64,000 nucleotides of DNA, from NCBI RefSeq assembly GCF_000379465.1, contig NZ_KB905447.1, forward strand, positions 124,001-188,000, given 5' to 3'. A program made the position numbers and the translations under genes. The notes under the pieces are model-generated. The model was not told the DNA's origin, made no database searches, and worked only from the letters and a program-made list of their open reading frames with translations. Positions 26,521-36,339 of this stretch are shown here, one piece after another. This stretch comes from Sciscionella marina DSM 45152 (GTDB lineage: Bacteria > Actinomycetota > Actinomycetes > Mycobacteriales > Pseudonocardiaceae). The first letter of the stretch is position 1. The number at the start of each line of letters is the position of its first letter.

Positions 26521-29500
26521 TATCGAACATGTGCTCGTGATCGGCTCGGGTCCGATCGTGATCGGGCAGGCGTGCGAATTCGACTATTCGGGCACCCAGG
26601 CCTGCCGCGTGCTGCGCGCCGAGGGGCTGCGGGTCTCGCTGGTGAACTCGAACCCGGCGACGATCATGACCGATCCGGAGTTCGCCGACGCCACCTACAT
26701 CGAGCCGATCACGCCGGAGTTCGTCGAGCAGGTGATCGCCAAGGAACGCCCGGACGCGCTGCTGGCCACCCTCGGCGGGCAGACCGCCCTGAACGCAGCC
26801 GTCGAGCTGCACGAACGCGGGGTGCTCGAACGCTACGGGGTGGAGCTGATCGGTGCGGACATCGATGCCATCCAGCGTGGTGAGGACCGGCAGAAGTTCA
26901 AGGACATCGTGGCCTCGGTCGGCGGGGAGGTGCCGCGCAGCCGGGTGTGCCACTCCATGGCGGAGGTGCGCGCCTTCGTCGAGGAGCACTCGCTTCCGGT
27001 AGTGATCCGGCCCTCGTTCACCATGGGCGGGCTCGGCTCGGGCATGGCGCACACCGAGGAGGATCTGGAGCGGATGGCCTCGCTGGGGCTGTCCGAGTCC
27101 CCGGTGCACGAGGTGCTCATCGAGGAGAGCGTGCTCGGCTGGAAGGAGTACGAGCTCGAGCTGATGCGCGACCGCAACGACAACGTCGTGGTGGTCTGCT
27201 CGATCGAGAACGTGGACCCGATGGGCGTGCACACCGGTGATTCGGTGACCGTCGCGCCCTCGATGACGCTGACCGACCGCGAATTCCAGCACATGCGCGA
27301 TGTGGGCATCGACGTGCTGCGCGCGGTCGGGGTGGACACCGGCGGCTGCAACATCCAGTTCGCCATCGACCCGGAGACCGGGCGGATGGTCGTGATCGAG
27401 ATGAACCCGCGGGTCTCCCGTTCGAGTGCGCTCGCTTCCAAGGCGACCGGGTTCCCGATCGCGAAGATCGCCGCGAAACTCGCCATCGGCTACAGCCTGG
27501 ACGAGATCACCAACGACATCACCGGGGAAACCCCGGCCTCGTTCGAGCCGACGCTGGACTACGTGGTCGTGAAGGTGCCCCGGTTCGCGTTCGAGAAGTT
27601 CCCGGCCGCGGACCCGAGCCTGACCACCACGATGAAATCGGTCGGCGAGGTGATGTCGATCGGGCGAAACTTCACCGAGGCGCTCGGCAAGGCACTGCGC
27701 TCGAGCGAGACCAAACGGGTCGGATTCTGGACCGCGGCGGCCCCGGAGCGAAGCCTGGAACAGACCCTGGAAGTACTGCGCACCGGGCACGACGGCCGGA
27801 TCTACGCGGTCGAGCAGGCGTTGCGGCTCGGGGCGAGCGTCGAGCAGGTGGCCGCGGCCTCCGGCGTCGACCCCTGGTTCGTCGACCAGATCGCCTCGAT
27901 CAGCGAGTTCGGCGCCGTGCTGCGCGAGGCGGCCACCCTGTCCACGGAGCTGTTGCGCCGGGCCAAGTACATGGGGATCTCGGACGCGCAGATCGCCGCC
28001 CTGCGCCCGGAGCTGGCTGGCGAGGACGGGGTGCGCACCCTGCGGCACCGGCTCGGGGTGCGCCCGGTGTTCAAGACGGTGGACACCTGCGCGGCCGAGT
28101 TCGCGGCCAAGACCCCGTACCACTACTCCGCCTACGAACTCGATCCGGCAGCGGAATCCGAAGTCACCGCGCAGCGTGCACGGCCCAAGGTGATCATCCT
28201 GGGTTCCGGGCCGAACCGGATCGGGCAGGGCATCGAGTTCGACTACTCCTGCGTGCACGCCGCGCTGTCGCTGCGCGCGGCGGAGTTCGAGACCGTGCTG
28301 GTCAACTGCAACCCGGAGACCGTCTCCACGGACTACGACACCGCGAACCGGCTCTACTTCGAACCGCTGACCTTCGAGGATGTGCTCGAAGTCGTGCACG
28401 CCGAGCAGCAGTCCGGCACCGTGGCCGGGGTGATCGTGCAGCTGGGTGGGCAGACCCCGCTCGGGCTGGCGAAGCGGCTCGAGACCGCGGGGGTGCCGAT
28501 CGTGGGCACCAGCCCGGACGCGATCCATCTCGCCGAGCACCGCGGCGCGTTCGGCGAGGTGCTGGAGCGGGCCGGGCTGCCCGCTCCTCGCTACGGCACC
28601 GCGACCAGCTTCACCGGGGCCAAGGAGATCGCCGACGACATCGGCTACCCGGTGCTGGTGCGCCCGTCCTACGTGCTCGGCGGCCGCGGCATGGAGATCG
28701 TCTACGACGAGGCGTCGCTGGCCGACTACATCTCCCGGGCCACCGAGGTCACCCCGGAACATCCGGTGCTGGTGGACCGGTTCCTGGACGATGCCATCGA
28801 GATCGACGTGGACGCGCTCTGCGACGGCGAGGAGGTGTTCCTCGGCGGGGTGATGGAGCACATCGAGGAGGCCGGGGTGCACTCCGGCGACTCCTCCTGC
28901 GCTCTTCCGCCGATCACCCTCGGCGTCCAGGACATCGAGGCGGTGCGCCGTTCGACGGAGGCGATCGCGCACGGAGTCGGGGTGCGCGGGCTGCTCAACG
29001 TGCAGTACGCGCTCAAGGACGACGTGCTCTACGTGCTCGAGGCCAATCCGCGGGCCAGCCGCACCGTGCCGTTCGTGTCCAAGGCGACCGCGGTGCCGCT
29101 GGCCAAGGCGGCCGCCAGGGTCATGCTCGGTGCCCGCATCGCCGATCTGCGTGCCGAAGGAGTACTGCCCGCCGAGGGCGATGGCGGGCACACTCCGCCG
29201 CACGCGCCGATCGCGGTCAAGGAAGCGGTGCTGCCCTTCCACCGATTCCGCACTCGCGAAGGCGAGGGCGTGGATTCGCTGCTCGGGCCGGAGATGAAGT
29301 CCACCGGCGAGGTCATGGGGGTGGACGCCAGCTTCGGCAAGGCCTTCGCCAAGTCCCAGGCCGCGGCCTACGGCTCACTGCCGACCAAGGGCACCGTGTT
29401 CGTCTCGGTGGCCAACCGGGACAAGCGGGCGATCATCTTCCCGGTGAAACGGCTCGCCGACCTCGGGTTCGCGATCCTGGCCACCGAGGGGACCGCCGAG

Positions 29501-29794
29501 GTGCTGCGCCGCAACGGGGTGGAAGCCACCGTGGTGCGCAAACACTTCGAGGCCGAGGACAACATCGTCAGCCAGATCCTCGCCGGCGAGGTGAGCATCA
29601 TCATCAACACTCCGTACGGCAACCGGGGGCCGCGCGCGGACGGCTACGAAATCCGTACCGCCGCGGTGGCCCGTGATATTCCCTGCGTCACCACGATCCA
29701 GGGCGCGGCGGCCGCGGTGCACGGCATCGAGGCCTCGATCCGCGGGGACATCGGGGTGCGGCCACTGCAGGAACTCCACCGGGACCTGGCATGA
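26504..29794 (+). CDS. carB: Carbamoyl-phosphate synthase large subunit
   Basis: The 1096-residue synthetase uses ammonia, bicarbonate and two ATP to make carbamoyl phosphate for pyrimidines and arginine. It has two homologous ATP-grasp halves: an N-half with [19 protein letters not shown] at residues 12-30 and a C-half with [16 protein letters not shown] near residue 567. A C-terminal MGS-like allosteric domain follows, from about residue 940. The GTG start lies inside the end of carA. The stop overlaps the pyrF ATG. Confidence 0.97.
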   Translation: MPKRTDIEHVLVIGSGPIVIGQACEFDYSGTQACRVLRAEGLRVSLVNSNPATIMTDPEFADATYIEPITPEFVEQVIAKERPDALLATLGGQTALNAAVELHERGVLERYGVELIGADIDAIQRGEDRQKFKDIVASVGGEVPRSRVCHSMAEVRAFVEEHSLPVVIRPSFTMGGLGSGMAHTEEDLERMASLGLSESPVHEVLIEESVLGWKEYELELMRDRNDNVVVVCSIENVDPMGVHTGDSVTVAPSMTLTDREFQHMRDVGIDVLRAVGVDTGGCNIQFAIDPETGRMVVIEMNPRVSRSSALASKATGFPIAKIAAKLAIGYSLDEITNDITGETPASFEPTLDYVVVKVPRFAFEKFPAADPSLTTTMKSVGEVMSIGRNFTEALGKALRSSETKRVGFWTAAAPERSLEQTLEVLRTGHDGRIYAVEQALRLGASVEQVAAASGVDPWFVDQIASISEFGAVLREAATLSTELLRRAKYMGISDAQIAALRPELAGEDGVRTLRHRLGVRPVFKTVDTCAAEFAAKTPYHYSAYELDPAAESEVTAQRARPKVIILGSGPNRIGQGIEFDYSCVHAALSLRAAEFETVLVNCNPETVSTDYDTANRLYFEPLTFEDVLEVVHAEQQSGTVAGVIVQLGGQTPLGLAKRLETAGVPIVGTSPDAIHLAEHRGAFGEVLERAGLPAPRYGTATSFTGAKEIADDIGYPVLVRPSYVLGGRGMEIVYDEASLADYISRATEVTPEHPVLVDRFLDDAIEIDVDALCDGEEVFLGGVMEHIEEAGVHSGDSSCALPPITLGVQDIEAVRRSTEAIAHGVGVRGLLNVQYALKDDVLYVLEANPRASRTVPFVSKATAVPLAKAAARVMLGARIADLRAEGVLPAEGDGGHTPPHAPIAVKEAVLPFHRFRTREGEGVDSLLGPEMKSTGEVMGVDASFGKAFAKSQAAAYGSLPTKGTVFVSVANRDKRAIIFPVKRLADLGFAILATEGTAEVLRRNGVEATVVRKHFEAEDNIVSQILAGEVSIIINTPYGNRGPRADGYEIRTAAVARDIPCVTTIQGAAAAVHGIEASIRGDIGVRPLQELHRDLA

Positions 29795-30627
29795 CGGGAC
29801 CCGCGGAGACCTTCGGCGAACGGCTCGCCTCGGTCACCGGGGAGCGCGGCAGGCTGTGTGTGGGCATCGACCCGCATCCCGGCCTGCTGCGCGACTGGGG
29901 GCTCGAGGCGGATACCCGCGGGCTGGAGAGATTCGCCAGGACCTGTGTGGAGGCCTTCGGATCACTCGCCGGGGTGATCAAACCGCAGTCCGCGTTCTTC
30001 GAGTCCTACGGTTCGGCGGGCATCGCGGTACTCGAACGGGTGCTCGCGGACGCGCGCGCGGCGGGGGCGGTGACCCTGCTGGACGTCAAGCGCGGCGACA
30101 TCGGTTCCACCATGAGCGCCTACGCGCAGGCCTACCTCGCGGACGGCGCACCGCTGGCCGCGGACGCGATCACGCTCTCGCCCTATCTGGGCTTCGGCTC
30201 CCTCGAACCGGCGATCGAGCTGGCCAGACGCACCGGGAGGGGAGTGTTCGTGCTCGCCCGCACCTCCAATCCGGAGGGGCCGAGCGTGCAGCAGGCGCAG
30301 GCGGGCGGGCCGGGCAACCGCTGCATCGCCCAGACCATCGTGGACCGCGCGGCCGAGATCAACGCGGACGGCGGGGGCAGTGTCGGCGTGGTGATCGGCG
30401 CGACGGCCGCGCACGGGCTCGACATCGGCTCGCTGCGGGGCCCGATCCTCGCCCCTGGGTTCGGGGCGCAGGGGGTCGGTCCGGAGGAGCTCAGCAGCGT
30501 GTTCGGGGCCGCGCGGGAACACGTGCTGCCTGCCTCCTCCCGGGACATCCTGGCCAAGGGGCCGGATGTGGACCGGTTGCGGAACGCGGTGCGCACGGTG
30601 TCGGCATTACTCTCCGAACACGAATGA
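29791..30627 (+). CDS. pyrF: Orotidine 5'-phosphate decarboxylase, type 2
   Basis: This enzyme decarboxylates OMP to UMP. The 278-residue protein is of the longer type 2 family. The catalytic charged network [11 protein letters not shown] holds Asp98, Lys100 and Asp103, with [10 protein letters not shown] near the N-terminus and APGFGAQG near the C-terminus. It is the last gene of the pyr operon; pyrD and pyrE are not in this window. The ATG overlaps the carB stop. Confidence 0.95.
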   Translation: MTGPAETFGERLASVTGERGRLCVGIDPHPGLLRDWGLEADTRGLERFARTCVEAFGSLAGVIKPQSAFFESYGSAGIAVLERVLADARAAGAVTLLDVKRGDIGSTMSAYAQAYLADGAPLAADAITLSPYLGFGSLEPAIELARRTGRGVFVLARTSNPEGPSVQQAQAGGPGNRCIAQTIVDRAAEINADGGGSVGVVIGATAAHGLDIGSLRGPILAPGFGAQGVGPEELSSVFGAAREHVLPASSRDILAKGPDVDRLRNAVRTVSALLSEHE

Positions 30628-30635
30628 GCGATTAA

Positions 30636-30653
30636 TTGACTACTACGAGTCAA
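30636..30653. promoter_or_regulatory. Inverted repeat in the pyrF-mihF intergenic region
   Basis: TTGACT and AGTCAA form a 6-base inverted repeat around a 6-base spacer, starting 8 bases after the pyrF stop, followed by an A/T-rich stretch. It could be a weak terminator for the pyr operon or an operator/promoter for mihF. The remainder of the 230-base gap (30654-30857) holds no reading frame I can support and is probably the mihF leader and promoter. Confidence 0.35.
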
Positions 30654-30857
30654 ATAATGGTGGTAAAGCGGACAATGACCGGCGTGTCGACCTTCAGGGG
30701 GCTGTGAACGGCGGCGCCGCTCTGGTAGAACGATCAGTCGTCGCGACCCGCGCAGCACGCAAGCTCACCCCCGCGTCACAGCGGTTTTTCGCAGGTGGGT
30801 ACGGTCGCGAAGCGGAACAAATCCGATCGACCCCCGAACGAAACCACGGAGGAAATC

Positions 30858-31172
30858 GTGGCCCTTCCCCAGCTGACCGAGGAGCAGCGGGCCGCAGCCC
30901 TGGAGAAGGCGGCTGCCGCTCGGCGTGCCAGGGCTGAACTCAAAGAGCGTCTGAAGCGAGGCGGTACCAGCCTCAAGGACGTTCTCGACAAGGCCGAGAG
31001 CGACGAGGTGCTCGGCAAGATGAAGGTCGCTGCTTTGCTCGAGGCGCTTCCCGGCGTCGGCAAGGTTCGTGCGCAGCAGATCATGGAGCGGCTCGAGATC
31101 GCCCCGAGCCGTCGGCTTCGCGGTCTCGGTGAGCGTCAGCGCAAGGCATTGCTCGCCGAGTTCGCGGCCTGA
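30858..31172 (+). CDS. mihF: Mycobacterial-type integration host factor (sIHF/mIHF)
   Basis: This is a small actinobacterial nucleoid protein that bends DNA and affects recombination and development. The 104-residue protein begins ALPQLTEEQRAAALEKAA after the GTG start, which is preceded by ACGGAGGAAA. It contains the helix-two-turn-helix KMKVAALLEALPGVGKVRAQQIMERL and the basic SRRLRGLGERQRKALL tail typical of the family. An upstream GTG at 30795 would add 21 residues unlike any homologue and is rejected. It precedes gmk, as in mycobacteria and streptomycetes. Confidence 0.96.
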   Translation: MALPQLTEEQRAAALEKAAAARRARAELKERLKRGGTSLKDVLDKAESDEVLGKMKVAALLEALPGVGKVRAQQIMERLEIAPSRRLRGLGERQRKALLAEFAA

Positions 31173-31175
31173 CGC

Positions 31176-31787
31176 GTGCCAGGGCACGCGGGCGCCCCCG
31201 AGCGGGGCGCCAGCCGCAAAGGCGACGCCTCGAAGGGCCGGCTGGTTGTTCTGGCCGGCCCTTCTGGCGTCGGCAAGAGCAGTATCGTGGCCGAACTGCG
31301 CAAGCTGTACCCGGAACTGTGGTTCTCCGTCTCGGCGACCACCAGGGAACAGCGCCCCGGTGAGGTGGACGGGCGGGACTACCGCTTCGTCGGCCCGGCC
31401 GAGTTCGACCGGATGATCGCCGAGGGCGAACTGCTCGAATGGGCCGACATCCACTCCGGGACACACCGTTCCGGAACCCCGCGCCAGCCGATCGAGGAGC
31501 GCCTGAACAGCGGTGAACCCGCACTCCTCGAACTCGACCTGCAGGGTGCGCGCTCGGTGCGCGCGGCGATGCCGGATGCCCTTCTCGTGTTCATCAACCC
31601 GCCGAGCTGGGACGAGCTCGTCGTGCGGCTGACCGGACGCGGCACCGAGTCCGAGGAGGTCGTCGCCCGCAGGCTGGCGACCGCCAGGGAGGAACTCGCC
31701 GCACGGCCGGAGTTCGACACCGAGATCGTCAATGCCGACGTGCACTCGGCCGCGCAGGAATTGCTAGACTTGCTTACCGGGGCGTAG
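31176..31787 (+). CDS. gmk: Guanylate kinase
   Basis: This enzyme phosphorylates GMP to GDP. The 203-residue protein has the P-loop GPSGVGKSS (residues 28-36), the GMP-binding [21 protein letters not shown] region, and the [13 protein letters not shown] motif. Translation from the GTG 3 bases after mihF gives a basic 20-residue N-terminal extension before the P-loop strand. No ribosome site is visible there, so coupling to mihF translation is likely and the exact start is uncertain. Confidence 0.94.
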   Translation: MPGHAGAPERGASRKGDASKGRLVVLAGPSGVGKSSIVAELRKLYPELWFSVSATTREQRPGEVDGRDYRFVGPAEFDRMIAEGELLEWADIHSGTHRSGTPRQPIEERLNSGEPALLELDLQGARSVRAAMPDALLVFINPPSWDELVVRLTGRGTESEEVVARRLATAREELAARPEFDTEIVNADVHSAAQELLDLLTGA

Positions 31788-31833
31788 TCCCCGACCACCG
31801 CTTTCGCACATTCGCTCTGGAGTAGACGCACCG

Positions 31834-32121
31834 ATGACCATGCCAGCGGGGACATCCGCGAGCGCCAAACCGGCCAACCCGGACGAGGGAATCACCGCCC
31901 CGCCGATCGACGACCTGCTCGAGCACGTCAGCTCGAAGTACGCGCTCTCGATCTTCGCGGCCAAGCGGGCCCGTCAGATCAACGACTACTACGCGCAGCT
32001 CGGCGAGGGCCTGCTCGAGTACGTCGGACCGCTTGTCGAGCCGGGCCCGAAGGAGAAGGCGCTGTCCATCGCGATGCGCGAGATCCACTCCGGCCTGCTC
32101 GAACACACCGAGGGCGAGTGA
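31834..32121 (+). CDS. rpoZ: RNA polymerase omega subunit
   Basis: Omega helps assemble and stabilise RNA polymerase around beta prime. The 95-residue protein has the conserved [20 protein letters not shown] motif, the [14 protein letters not shown] helix and the C-terminal [11 protein letters not shown] segment. The ATG at 31834 is used; an ATG two codons later is also possible. The order gmk-rpoZ-coaBC-metK matches other actinobacteria. Confidence 0.95.
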   Translation: MTMPAGTSASAKPANPDEGITAPPIDDLLEHVSSKYALSIFAAKRARQINDYYAQLGEGLLEYVGPLVEPGPKEKALSIAMREIHSGLLEHTEGE

Positions 32122-32172
32122 AATAGTTCCCAGCGCGTTGACATCGGGTTGACGCGTGAGTGTGCTTGTCTC

Positions 32173-33423
32173 GTGACTGAGCCTGACGGCGCGGTTCCCA
32201 CTCCGCGCGAGAAGAAACGGATCGTGCTCGGTGTCGGTGGTGGCATCGCCGCGTACAAGGCCTGCGAGGTTCTTCGCGGCCTCACCGAATCCGGCCACGA
32301 GGTGCGGGTGGTGCCGACCGAGGCAGCACTGCGCTTCGTCGGCGCGGCCACCTTCGAGGCGCTGTCCGGGAATCCCGTGCACACCGGGGTCTTCGAGGAC
32401 GTCCCCGAGGTCGAGCACGTGCGCATCGGACGGGAGGCGGACCTGGTCCTGGTGGTTCCGGCCACCGCCGATCTGCTCGCCCGCGCCGCCCACGGTAATG
32501 CCGACGATCTGCTCACCGCGACCCTGCTGACCGCAAGCTGTCCGGTCCTGTTCGCGCCCGCGATGCACACCGAGATGTGGGAGAACGCGGCGACCAAGGC
32601 GAACGTGGCGCTGCTGCGCTCCCGCGGTTCAGTGGTCACCGAGCCCGCGAGCGGCAGGCTGACCGGTAAGGACACCGGCAAGGGCCGGCTCGCGGAACCG
32701 GCCGAGATCGTCGCTATGGCGAAGCTGCTGCTCACCAGGCCGGACGCGCTGCCCTACGACCTCGCGGGCAAACGCGTGGTCGTCTCCGCGGGCGGTACCC
32801 GGGAGCCGCTGGACCCGGTGCGCTGGCTCGGCAACCGTTCCTCCGGCAAACAGGGCTACGCGCTCGCCCAGGTCGCTGCCGCGCGCGGCGCCCAGGTCAC
32901 CCTCGTCAACGCGCACACCGCCGCGCTTCCCGAACCCGCGGGCGCCGAGCTGGTACAGGTACGGACCGCTGCGGAACTACACAAGGCGATGAAGGATGCG
33001 GCCCGGGTAGCCGATGTCGTCGTCATGGCGGCCGCCGTTGCCGATTTCCGGCCGGAAAGTGCGGCGGATCACAAAATAAAAAAGTCAGAAAAAGAGCCGG
33101 ACGCGGTTCGGCTCATTCGCAACCCGGACGTGCTCGCCGAATTGGTATCGGCCCGTACGAAAGGACAGGTCATCGTCGGTTTCGCGGCGGAAACCGGTGA
33201 CGAATTCGGCGATGTTCTCACCCATGCGCGCGCCAAGCTCAAACGGAAGGGTTGCGACCTTCTCGTCGTCAACGCTGTCGGCGAAGGGGGCGCGTTCGAG
33301 GGCGACGATAACCAGGGATGGTTACTCTCCGCTGATGGTCTGGAGACGCCGGTTCCGCGTGGTTCGAAGGCCGCACTCGCTGCCGCAGTGTGGGACGCGG
33401 TAGCCATGACCGCCGTATCCTGA
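32173..33423 (+). CDS. coaBC: Bifunctional phosphopantothenoylcysteine decarboxylase / synthetase
   Basis: This fusion carries out two coenzyme A steps: CoaB joins phosphopantothenate to cysteine using CTP, and CoaC decarboxylates the product with FMN. The 416-residue protein has the N-terminal flavoprotein part with GVGGGIAAYKA, the catalytic His in VEHVRIGREADL and the PAMHTEMW motif (His in place of the usual Asn, as in other actinobacteria). The C-terminal CoaB part has GGTREPLDPVRWLGNRSSGKQG, MAAAVADFRP and the KIKKSE lysine motif. The GTG at 32173 is preferred, but no clear ribosome site is visible and a TTG at 32149 cannot be excluded. The segment from about 33000 has clearly lower GC at third positions than the start of the gene. 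Confidence 0.94.
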   Translation: MTEPDGAVPTPREKKRIVLGVGGGIAAYKACEVLRGLTESGHEVRVVPTEAALRFVGAATFEALSGNPVHTGVFEDVPEVEHVRIGREADLVLVVPATADLLARAAHGNADDLLTATLLTASCPVLFAPAMHTEMWENAATKANVALLRSRGSVVTEPASGRLTGKDTGKGRLAEPAEIVAMAKLLLTRPDALPYDLAGKRVVVSAGGTREPLDPVRWLGNRSSGKQGYALAQVAAARGAQVTLVNAHTAALPEPAGAELVQVRTAAELHKAMKDAARVADVVVMAAAVADFRPESAADHKIKKSEKEPDAVRLIRNPDVLAELVSARTKGQVIVGFAAETGDEFGDVLTHARAKLKRKGCDLLVVNAVGEGGAFEGDDNQGWLLSADGLETPVPRGSKAALAAAVWDAVAMTAVS

Positions 33424-33450
33424 CATGATCGGGTGCGTCCAAATTAACCG

Positions 33451-33469
33451 TGACTACTAGTCCACTACT
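33451..33469. promoter_or_regulatory. Direct repeat upstream of metK
   Basis: ACTACT occurs at 33453-33458 and again at 33464-33469, 11 bases apart, in the 62-base leader of metK. The first copy is part of TGACTACTA, a 9-mer that also occurs at 30637-30645 upstream of mihF. The function is unknown; a shared regulator or promoter element is possible. Confidence 0.3.
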
Positions 33470-33485
33470 GAGCTAGGGGAGTTTT

Positions 33486-34679
33486 GTGAGTAGCAGGTTG
33501 TTTACCTCGGAGTCCGTCACAGAAGGGCATCCGGACAAGATCTGTGATGCCATCTCGGACTCGATTCTGGACGCGTTGCTCGCCCAGGATCCTCGTTCTC
33601 GTGTCGCCGTGGAAACCATGATCACCACGGGACAGGTGCACGTCGCGGGCGAGGTCACTACCGAGGCATATGCCGATATTCCGGATATCGTCCGCAAGAA
33701 GGTCCTGGATATCGGTTACGACTCGTCCGCGAAGGGCTTTGACGGAGCCTCGTGCGGTGTGAGTGTCTCGATCGGCTCACAGTCACCCGATATCGCACAG
33801 GGCGTGGATACCGCGCACGAGAAGCGCGTCGAGGGTGCGATCGACGAGATCGCCGCCCAGGGTGCCGGTGACCAGGGTCTGATGTTCGGCTACGCGTGCG
33901 CCGACACGCCCGAGCTGATGCCGCTCCCGATCGCGCTCGCGCACCGCCTTTCCCGTCGGCTGACCAAGGTCCGCAAGGACGGGGTGCTGCCGTACCTGCG
34001 CCCGGACGGCAAGACCCAGGTCACCATCGAGTACGACGGGGAGAAGCCCGCACGTCTCGACACGGTGGTGCTGTCCACCCAGCACGCCGAGGGCATCGAT
34101 CTGGACAAGATGCTCGCCGTGGATATCAAGGAGCAGGTGGTCGGGCCGGAGTTCGCCGAGCTCGATCTGGACACCAGCGAGCCGAAGCTGCTGGTGAACC
34201 CGACCGGCCGGTTCGTGGTCGGTGGCCCGATGGGTGACGCTGGGCTGACCGGACGCAAGATCATCGTGGACACCTACGGCGGTATGGCCCGCCACGGTGG
34301 TGGCGCGTTCTCCGGGAAGGACCCGTCCAAGGTGGACCGTTCGGCCGCCTACGCCATGCGCTGGGTCGCCAAGAACGCGGTCGCCGCCGGGCTCGCCGGA
34401 CGCATCGAGGTGCAGGTCGCCTACGCGATCGGCAAGGCCGCCCCGGTCGGTCTGTTCGTGGAGACCTTCGGCACCGAGAACGTCGACCCGACGAAGATCC
34501 AGCAGGCCATCAACGAGGTCTTCGATCTGCGTCCCGCGGCGATCATCCGGGACATGGATCTGCTGCACCCGATCTACAGCTCGACCGCGGCCTACGGCCA
34601 CTTCGGGCGTACCGATGTGCAGCTGCCCTGGGAGGACACCTCCCGCGCCGAGGCGCTCGCCTCCGCCGCCAAGCTGTAA
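33486..34679 (+). CDS. metK: S-adenosylmethionine synthetase
   Basis: This enzyme makes S-adenosylmethionine from methionine and ATP. The 397-residue protein has the [18 protein letters not shown]-terminus, the [12 protein letters not shown] motif near residue 119, the [19 protein letters not shown]-loop-like motif and the C-terminal AYGHFGR. The GTG start is preceded by AGGGGAG. The leader is too short for a SAM riboswitch. A strong terminator follows at 34695-34730. Codon use in the first 350 bases is less GC-rich than in the rest of the gene. Confidence 0.97.
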   Translation: MSSRLFTSESVTEGHPDKICDAISDSILDALLAQDPRSRVAVETMITTGQVHVAGEVTTEAYADIPDIVRKKVLDIGYDSSAKGFDGASCGVSVSIGSQSPDIAQGVDTAHEKRVEGAIDEIAAQGAGDQGLMFGYACADTPELMPLPIALAHRLSRRLTKVRKDGVLPYLRPDGKTQVTIEYDGEKPARLDTVVLSTQHAEGIDLDKMLAVDIKEQVVGPEFAELDLDTSEPKLLVNPTGRFVVGGPMGDAGLTGRKIIVDTYGGMARHGGGAFSGKDPSKVDRSAAYAMRWVAKNAVAAGLAGRIEVQVAYAIGKAAPVGLFVETFGTENVDPTKIQQAINEVFDLRPAAIIRDMDLLHPIYSSTAAYGHFGRTDVQLPWEDTSRAEALASAAKL

Positions 34680-34694
34680 CCGCAGGGCATTACG

Positions 34695-34730
34695 AAAGGG
34701 CTGGGCCACCCACGGGTGGCCCAGCCCTTT
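34695..34730. terminator. Bidirectional terminator between metK and the convergent peptidase gene
   Basis: A perfect 16-base stem (AAAGGGCTGGGCCACC with GGTGGCCCAGCCCTTT) and 4-base loop lie between the two convergent genes. The A run on one side and the T run on the other allow termination from both directions. Confidence 0.92.
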
Positions 34731-34740
34731 CGTGTCGTGT

Positions 34741-36270
34741 TCAGTCCGGCGGCGGAGGAACCTCGTCGAACGGCGTGTCGTCGATATCGCAGGTCGCGCC
34801 GTCCCGCGGGCGGTGCAGGGTGAACAGGTAGTCGCGCTTGACCGCCTCGGCGCAGTGGCTGCGCACCAGCATCGTGGAGTGCCCCGAGCCGTTCACCACG
34901 AGCATCCGCGCGTTGCGCAGTTCCCGCTGACCATCCCGGGCCCCGGCGAGCGGGGTCGAGGGATCGTGCCGCGAGTTGATCATCAGGATCGGCGCGGGGG
35001 AGCGGTCGTAGGGCCCGAGGTAGCGATCGGTGGCGTGGGCCCGCCAGTAGGCGCAGGGCATCATGTCGTACACGCCGAGCGCGCCCCAGTACGGCACCCG
35101 ATGGGTCTCCCGCGCGGCCGCGCGCGTGTACGGCTCGGATCCGCGCGGCACGATGGAGTCGGCGCACTGGATGGCGTTGAACGCTTCGCCGCTGTTGTCC
35201 TGGTACGGCGCGGAAGCTCCGGGCGGGGCCTTCCCGGTCTGCGGCTCGCCGGAGGCCACGTAGAGCTTCTGCAGCAGCACCGCCATGTCCTGCCACCGGT
35301 CCGGGCTGGCGAGCTTGCCGTTGACCTCGTTGATCACGTCCGCGTAGGTGTAGCTCGTCCCGTCCACGACCAGCGGCTTCTGCCTGGCTGCGGCGGTGAG
35401 GGCCGCGAACTTCGCTTCGAGGTCACCACCGGCGAATGCGCACCGGGCATCGGGAGCGGCGCACTGCCGCAGGAAGCTCGCGAAGGTGTCCGCGACGCCT
35501 TCGGGTACCCGCTGCCGGGTGTCCAGCGGAGTGGTCCGGCCCTGATCGCTGTGTCCGGTGCTGTTGCCCTGGAAGTCGAGGGAACCGTCGAACACCATGG
35601 CGCGCACCCTGTTCGGGAACAGGCTCGCGTAGGTCGCGCCGAGCTGGGTTCCGTAGGAGATGCCGTGGTAGTTGAGCGCGGAGTCACCGACCGCGCCGCG
35701 CATGCGGTCCAGGTCCCGCGCGGTGTCCGCGGTGGACACGTGGTCGAGCAGCCGCCCGGACTGGGTACGGCACCGGTTCGCGAGCTCCCGGTTGTCCCGG
35801 TAGAACGCGGTGCGCTCGGCCGCGGTGTCCGGAAAGGCGGGGATCCGGGCCATGAACTCGTCCCGGCTCGCCGTGTTCGGGAAGCAGTTCACCGGGACGG
35901 ATTTGCCGACCCCGCGTGGATCCCAGGAGACCAGGTCGAACCGCTTGCGCAGCTGTTCGGAGAACAGCCAGTCCCAGTGCGCGCGCTGGCGCAGGTGTTC
36001 CACGCCGTCCCCGCCCGGGCCGCCGAAGTTCACGAACAGCGAGCCGATCCGGTGCACCGGGTCGGCGGCCGGGAGCCGGATCATCGCCAGCTGGATCTGT
36101 TCGCCTTCCGGATGGTCGTAGTCGAGGGGTACGGGCAGCTTGGCGCACTGGAACCCGTCCTGACAGTCGGTCCAGTCCGGCGCGGGTGCCGGTGCGGCGG
36201 CGTGCGCTGGTCCGGCGCCGACCGACGTGGCCAGCACCGCCGCGCATGCGAGGGAAAGCAGGGCGCGCAT
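34741..36270 (-). CDS. Secreted alpha/beta-hydrolase peptidase (S33, tripeptidyl aminopeptidase type)
   Basis: The 509-residue protein starts with a signal peptide (MRALLSLACAAVLATSVGAG...AHA) and is probably secreted. The mature enzyme has the oxyanion motif NFGGPGGDG, WDPRGVGKS, the nucleophile Ser205 in GISYGTQLG, Asp436 in RHDPSTP and His464 in GSGHST, giving a complete catalytic triad. The TAP-type C-terminal region follows. Family members remove N-terminal tripeptides or process proteins outside the cell. The frame stays open for more than 600 codons upstream, antisense to priA, but the signal peptide and domain start at 36270 fix the real start. Confidence 0.9.
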   Translation of the reverse strand: MRALLSLACAAVLATSVGAGPAHAAAPAPAPDWTDCQDGFQCAKLPVPLDYDHPEGEQIQLAMIRLPAADPVHRIGSLFVNFGGPGGDGVEHLRQRAHWDWLFSEQLRKRFDLVSWDPRGVGKSVPVNCFPNTASRDEFMARIPAFPDTAAERTAFYRDNRELANRCRTQSGRLLDHVSTADTARDLDRMRGAVGDSALNYHGISYGTQLGATYASLFPNRVRAMVFDGSLDFQGNSTGHSDQGRTTPLDTRQRVPEGVADTFASFLRQCAAPDARCAFAGGDLEAKFAALTAAARQKPLVVDGTSYTYADVINEVNGKLASPDRWQDMAVLLQKLYVASGEPQTGKAPPGASAPYQDNSGEAFNAIQCADSIVPRGSEPYTRAAARETHRVPYWGALGVYDMMPCAYWRAHATDRYLGPYDRSPAPILMINSRHDPSTPLAGARDGQRELRNARMLVVNGSGHSTMLVRSHCAEAVKRDYLFTLHRPRDGATCDIDDTPFDEVPPPPD

Positions 36271-36339
36271 GTCCGTTGATCCTGCCCGGGCGGGGCGGGT
36301 ACGCCAAGTCCCCGAACGGTTGTGCGGGATACTGCGGCG

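Noticed and set aside
26480-29242. A 920-codon minus-strand frame antisense to carB
   Set aside because: The composition is typical of the complementary strand of a GC-rich gene, and carB is certain.
33424-33485. A SAM riboswitch in front of metK
   Set aside because: The leader is only 62 bases and lacks a kink-turn or multi-stem fold; direct repeats are all that can be seen.
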